A stretch of DNA of 64,000 nucleotides, from contig NZ_CP183308.1 in the NCBI RefSeq assembly GCF_048541585.1, positions 1-64,000 of the forward strand, in the 5' to 3' direction. Below the pieces are notes generated by a model. It saw only the letters and a list, made by a program, of their open reading frames with translations. It was not told the DNA's origin and searched no databases. This DNA comes from Legionella_C sp048541585 (lineage in GTDB: Bacteria; Pseudomonadota; Gammaproteobacteria; Legionellales; Legionellaceae). Below, in pieces: positions 61,345 through 64,000 of the stretch. A program made the translations under genes and the position numbers. Within the stretch, counting starts at the first letter, position 1. Each line of letters begins with the position of its first letter.

Positions 61345-63537
61345 TTACATTAAGCGCCTGCGAAGATGCAACGCATTTATTATCACTGACACCGAACTTA
61401 ACGCCATGGCAGCTCCTGCAAGCATGGGATTTAAGAGTAAGCCCATAACAGGATAAAGCACCCCTGCAGCAATGGGCACACCAAGGACATTATAAATAAA
61501 AGCAAAGAAAAGATTTTGATGGATATTTTTGACCGTTTGTTTAGACAATTCATAAGCCACCACAAGCTGGCTTAAATCGCCGGTAAGGAGCGTCATGCCA
61601 GCACTTTCAATCGCCACGTCACTTCCGGTGCCCATAGCCAGTCCAATATCCGCTTTTGCTAGGGCTATCGCATCATTGACCCCATCCCCTGCCATAGCGA
61701 CCACCTTCCCTTCTTGTTGCAATTGACTAACAATTCTACTTTTTTCCTCAGGAAGCACTTCCGCAATTACTTTTTTAATACCTACAAGCTTTGCAACCGC
61801 GTTGGCTGTAATCGTGTTATCGCCTGTTAGCATAATGACTTCAATACCCTTTTCCTTAAGTGATGCAATTGCCTGATTACTCGTGGCCTTGATAGGGTCT
61901 CTAACAATAAATACGCCTACCAATTGATTATCTACTGATAAATATAAAAGGGTTGCACCTTCTTCCTGTGCCTTTAAGGCCTCTGCAGGTACCTCATCTA
62001 GCTTCACTGATAACCAATGACGATTGCCAATGGCAACTGCCTGTCCATTTATTTGCGCTTTTGCTCCTTTACCGCTTACGGCCATAAAGTCGACTACCTC
62101 AATAAAAGACAGTTTTCGCGCCACGGCCTCATCGCGAATAGCCTTTGCTAAAGGGTGTTCGCTATGGTGCTCTAAAGAGGCGGCAAGCCTTAACAACGTG
62201 TCTTCTTGCCAGCCTGAATTTGGGATAATGTCTGTTAAAACAGGATGGCCTTTGGTCAAGGTTCCAGTCTTATCCACCACAAGGGTTGTCATTTTGCGCA
62301 AGCGTTCGAGCGATGCTGCATTTTTAATTAAAATACCACGCCTTGCGCCTTCCCCAATGCCAACCATAATAGACATAGGCGTGGCAAGCCCTAACGCACA
62401 GGGACACGCAATAATCAATACTGAGATTGCCGCCATTAGCGCAAAATTTAAAGCAGGCGGTGGACCTACAAAAAACCACATTAAAAAAGCAAGGATTGCA
62501 ATAAACAGAACCGTGGGTACAAACCAAGCTGCCACCGCATCTGCTAATCGCTGAATCGGCGCTTGGCTGCGCTGAGCCTCACTGACTTGCGTAATAATGC
62601 GAGCCAGTAACGTGTCTTTACCAATGAGAGCTGCCCTCATGATAAAACTTCCTTCTTGATTTAATGTACCCCCAATGACTTTTTGCCCAGGCTCTTTGCT
62701 AACGGGCATAGGCTCACCGGTTAGCATGGATTCATCCACATGGCTCTGCCCACTCATGACCTCACCGTCCACTGGGATTTTTTCACCAGGGCGGACCATT
62801 AATTTATCACCGACGTTGACAGCCTCAAGTGAAACTTCTTCTTCCTGCTGATGTTCATTTAATCGGCGCGCTGTGGTGGGTTTAAGATTAAGCAGCGCTC
62901 TAATGGCATCGCCTGTGCGTTCTCGCGCTTTGAGCTCCAACACTTGTCCTAGAAGAACTAAGGTTGTAATCACAGCCGCTGCCTCAAAATAAACAGGCAG
63001 CATACCTCGGGCTTTAAATACGGCGGGAAGCAATTGGGGAAATAAAATTACGCCTACACTGTAACCCCAGGCAACCCCCGTACCAATAGCAATTAAAGTA
63101 AACATATTTAAATGGCGCGTTCGAATGGATTGCCAACCGCGCACGAAAAAAGGCCAGCCACAACCCCAAACTACCAAGGTGGTAAGGAGTGCTTGCGCCC
63201 AAAGAGAAATTGAATAAGGTACATAAGCCGTTAGCCAATGCTCACCCATAGCTAATACCACAACAGGAATGCTAGCAAAACAGGCAAGAATAAAACGCCA
63301 GAACATATTGTGATATTCATGGCTTTTTTGTGCTTCAAGCGTTACGTCTTCAGGCTCAAGTGCCATACCACAAATTGGACATGTTCCTGGTTTTTCTTGC
63401 CGTATTTGCGGATGCATGGGGCACGTATAAAAGGCATTGCCTGACAGTATAGGCTTAAGCACAGGTTTTTTAGCCTGATGTGCACAGCACTTATGTGCAT
63501 TGGTATCATGTTGGGCGTTGTTTTCAGAATTAATCAT
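61345..63537 (-). CDS. copA: Copper-transporting P1B ATPase (CopA)
   Basis: A 730-residue Cu(I) exporter. After a His/Cys-rich N-terminus (HDTNAHKCCAHQ) comes the heavy-metal-binding YHS-like domain with YTCPMHPQI and CPICGMALEPE, then TGEPMPVS, IACPCALGLATPM (CPC site), VVDKTGTLTKG, HHSEHPLAKAI, IMLTGDN and GDGVNDAIALAKAD. It exports Cu(I) from cytoplasm to periplasm, where the multicopper oxidase could act. The next gene upstream encodes CsoR, nine bases away. Confidence 0.94.
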   Translation of the reverse strand: MINSENNAQHDTNAHKCCAHQAKKPVLKPILSGNAFYTCPMHPQIRQEKPGTCPICGMALEPEDVTLEAQKSHEYHNMFWRFILACFASIPVVVLAMGEHWLTAYVPYSISLWAQALLTTLVVWGCGWPFFVRGWQSIRTRHLNMFTLIAIGTGVAWGYSVGVILFPQLLPAVFKARGMLPVYFEAAAVITTLVLLGQVLELKARERTGDAIRALLNLKPTTARRLNEHQQEEEVSLEAVNVGDKLMVRPGEKIPVDGEVMSGQSHVDESMLTGEPMPVSKEPGQKVIGGTLNQEGSFIMRAALIGKDTLLARIITQVSEAQRSQAPIQRLADAVAAWFVPTVLFIAILAFLMWFFVGPPPALNFALMAAISVLIIACPCALGLATPMSIMVGIGEGARRGILIKNAASLERLRKMTTLVVDKTGTLTKGHPVLTDIIPNSGWQEDTLLRLAASLEHHSEHPLAKAIRDEAVARKLSFIEVVDFMAVSGKGAKAQINGQAVAIGNRHWLSVKLDEVPAEALKAQEEGATLLYLSVDNQLVGVFIVRDPIKATSNQAIASLKEKGIEVIMLTGDNTITANAVAKLVGIKKVIAEVLPEEKSRIVSQLQQEGKVVAMAGDGVNDAIALAKADIGLAMGTGSDVAIESAGMTLLTGDLSQLVVAYELSKQTVKNIHQNLFFAFIYNVLGVPIAAGVLYPVMGLLLNPMLAGAAMALSSVSVIINALHLRRRLM

Positions 63538-63545
63538 AACTCACC

Positions 63546-63821
63546 TCAATCATATTTTTTAAGAAGCATCATAATCTCATCCATTTTTTCTTGCATTTCC
63601 TCTTGAGTGCCATGACATGCGGCTTCCTTTAAACAGCTTAAAACATGGCGTTCAAGCACGCTAAGCTCAATGGTTTTTAAAGCATTACGGCTAGCACGTA
63701 ATTGCGCTAAGATATCCACGCAATAGCGATTCTCCTCAATCATGCGCTTAATGCCTTCAAGTTGACCAATGGCGCGATTGATGCGTGATAATTCGTTATG
63801 GTGCTCTGGATGGTTTGACAT
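63546..63821 (-). CDS. csoR: CsoR-family copper-sensing repressor
   Basis: A 91-residue four-helix repressor with INRAIGQLEGIKRMIEENRY, then C, and the copper site Cys-x24-His-x3-Cys (C in NRYCVD, H and C in LERHVLSCLKE). That C-H-C triad is the CsoR copper fingerprint, rather than the RcnR (Ni/Co) or FrmR (formaldehyde) pattern. GGAG lies nine bases before 63821; the frame extends to 63875 through the operator. It should repress copA until Cu(I) binds. Confidence 0.9.
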   Translation of the reverse strand: MSNHPEHHNELSRINRAIGQLEGIKRMIEENRYCVDILAQLRASRNALKTIELSVLERHVLSCLKEAACHGTQEEMQEKMDEIMMLLKKYD

Positions 63822-63834
63822 GCGATTTCTCCAA

Positions 63835-63867
63835 TATACCCCTATAGGTATATACCCGGTAGGGTAT
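63835..63867. promoter_or_regulatory. CsoR operator candidates upstream of csoR-copA
   Basis: Two inverted repeats just before the csoR start: TATACC-CCTATA-GGTATA (63835-63852) and ATACCC-GGTA-GGGTAT (63852-63867). CsoR operators are built on palindromes with ATACCC/GGGTAT arms around a GC-rich centre. The position agrees with autorepression of csoR-copA. The remaining 130 bases to the window end are AT-rich with nothing recognisable. Confidence 0.7.
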
Positions 63868-64000
63868 TTTGTCAAATTTCTGCGCTTCTGTTGACCTTGT
63901 CAAAGTAAGCTTATTTTAGTTTAATAAGTCAGATGCTTTATTAAGGTTAGAAATTAAAATATTTATAATAAATATTATATTTAATTAATTTGTTAAATTA

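Noticed and set aside
62024..62554. 176-codon plus-strand frame
   Set aside because: Antisense shadow of copA; all copA motifs are intact on the other strand.

Overview
The window looks like part of a large, low-copy conjugative plasmid (or a plasmid-like integrated element) from a gammaproteobacterium, most likely Legionella or a close relative. This rests on recalled family resemblance, not a search: an F-type transfer operon, low overall GC, a short inverted-repeat element of a kind I associate with Legionella genomes, and a metal-resistance load common on Legionella plasmids.

Region 1 (1-21.4 kb, almost all minus strand) is a near-complete F-type type IV secretion and conjugation operon. 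In transcription order it runs: ribbon-helix-helix regulator, traT, traA, traL, traE, traK, traB, traV, traC, trbI, traW, traU, two small membrane genes, trbC, traN, traF, trbB, traH, traG, traD, a 249-residue membrane protein, and traI, which leaves the window. Most genes overlap by a few bases. Three of them (traK, traN, traG), and probably one small gene, each carry a single-base frameshift. That suggests either decay or base-calling errors in the source assembly.

Region 2 (21.5-25.2 kb) is an AT-rich accessory island and holds the most interesting content. It encodes a SAM-dependent methyltransferase with the full motif set of fungal omphalotin/borosin peptide-backbone N-methyltransferases, directly preceded by a 67-residue peptide gene and an MFS exporter gene, with a convergent 450-residue protein of unknown function. 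I read it as a candidate split borosin-like RiPP cluster on a mobile element.

Region 3 (25.2-30 kb) is the replication and partition module: parA, a winged-helix partner gene, an array of 11-bp iterons, a hairpin-rich leader, a replication-protein candidate and two DnaA boxes.

Region 4 (30-40 kb) is a patchwork of stability and junk DNA: a GNAT acetyltransferase, an interrupted carbon-nitrogen hydrolase-like gene, a serine recombinase, a MITE, DinJ/YafQ and YefM/YoeB toxin-antitoxin pairs, hicAB remnants, nested IS1-like copies, a reverse-transcriptase remnant, an IS200/IS605 remnant and a decayed permease.

Region 5 (40-64 kb) is a copper/zinc/cadmium/cobalt resistance island: DUF305 protein, cysteine-rich copper-storage-like protein, multicopper oxidase, CDF exporter, CadA/ZntA ATPase with an SmtB-type repressor, CzcCBA efflux, and CopA with CsoR. 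An ISAs1-family transposon sits inside it and is itself interrupted by a group II intron, whose exact ends can be read because removing the intron restores the transposase reading frame.
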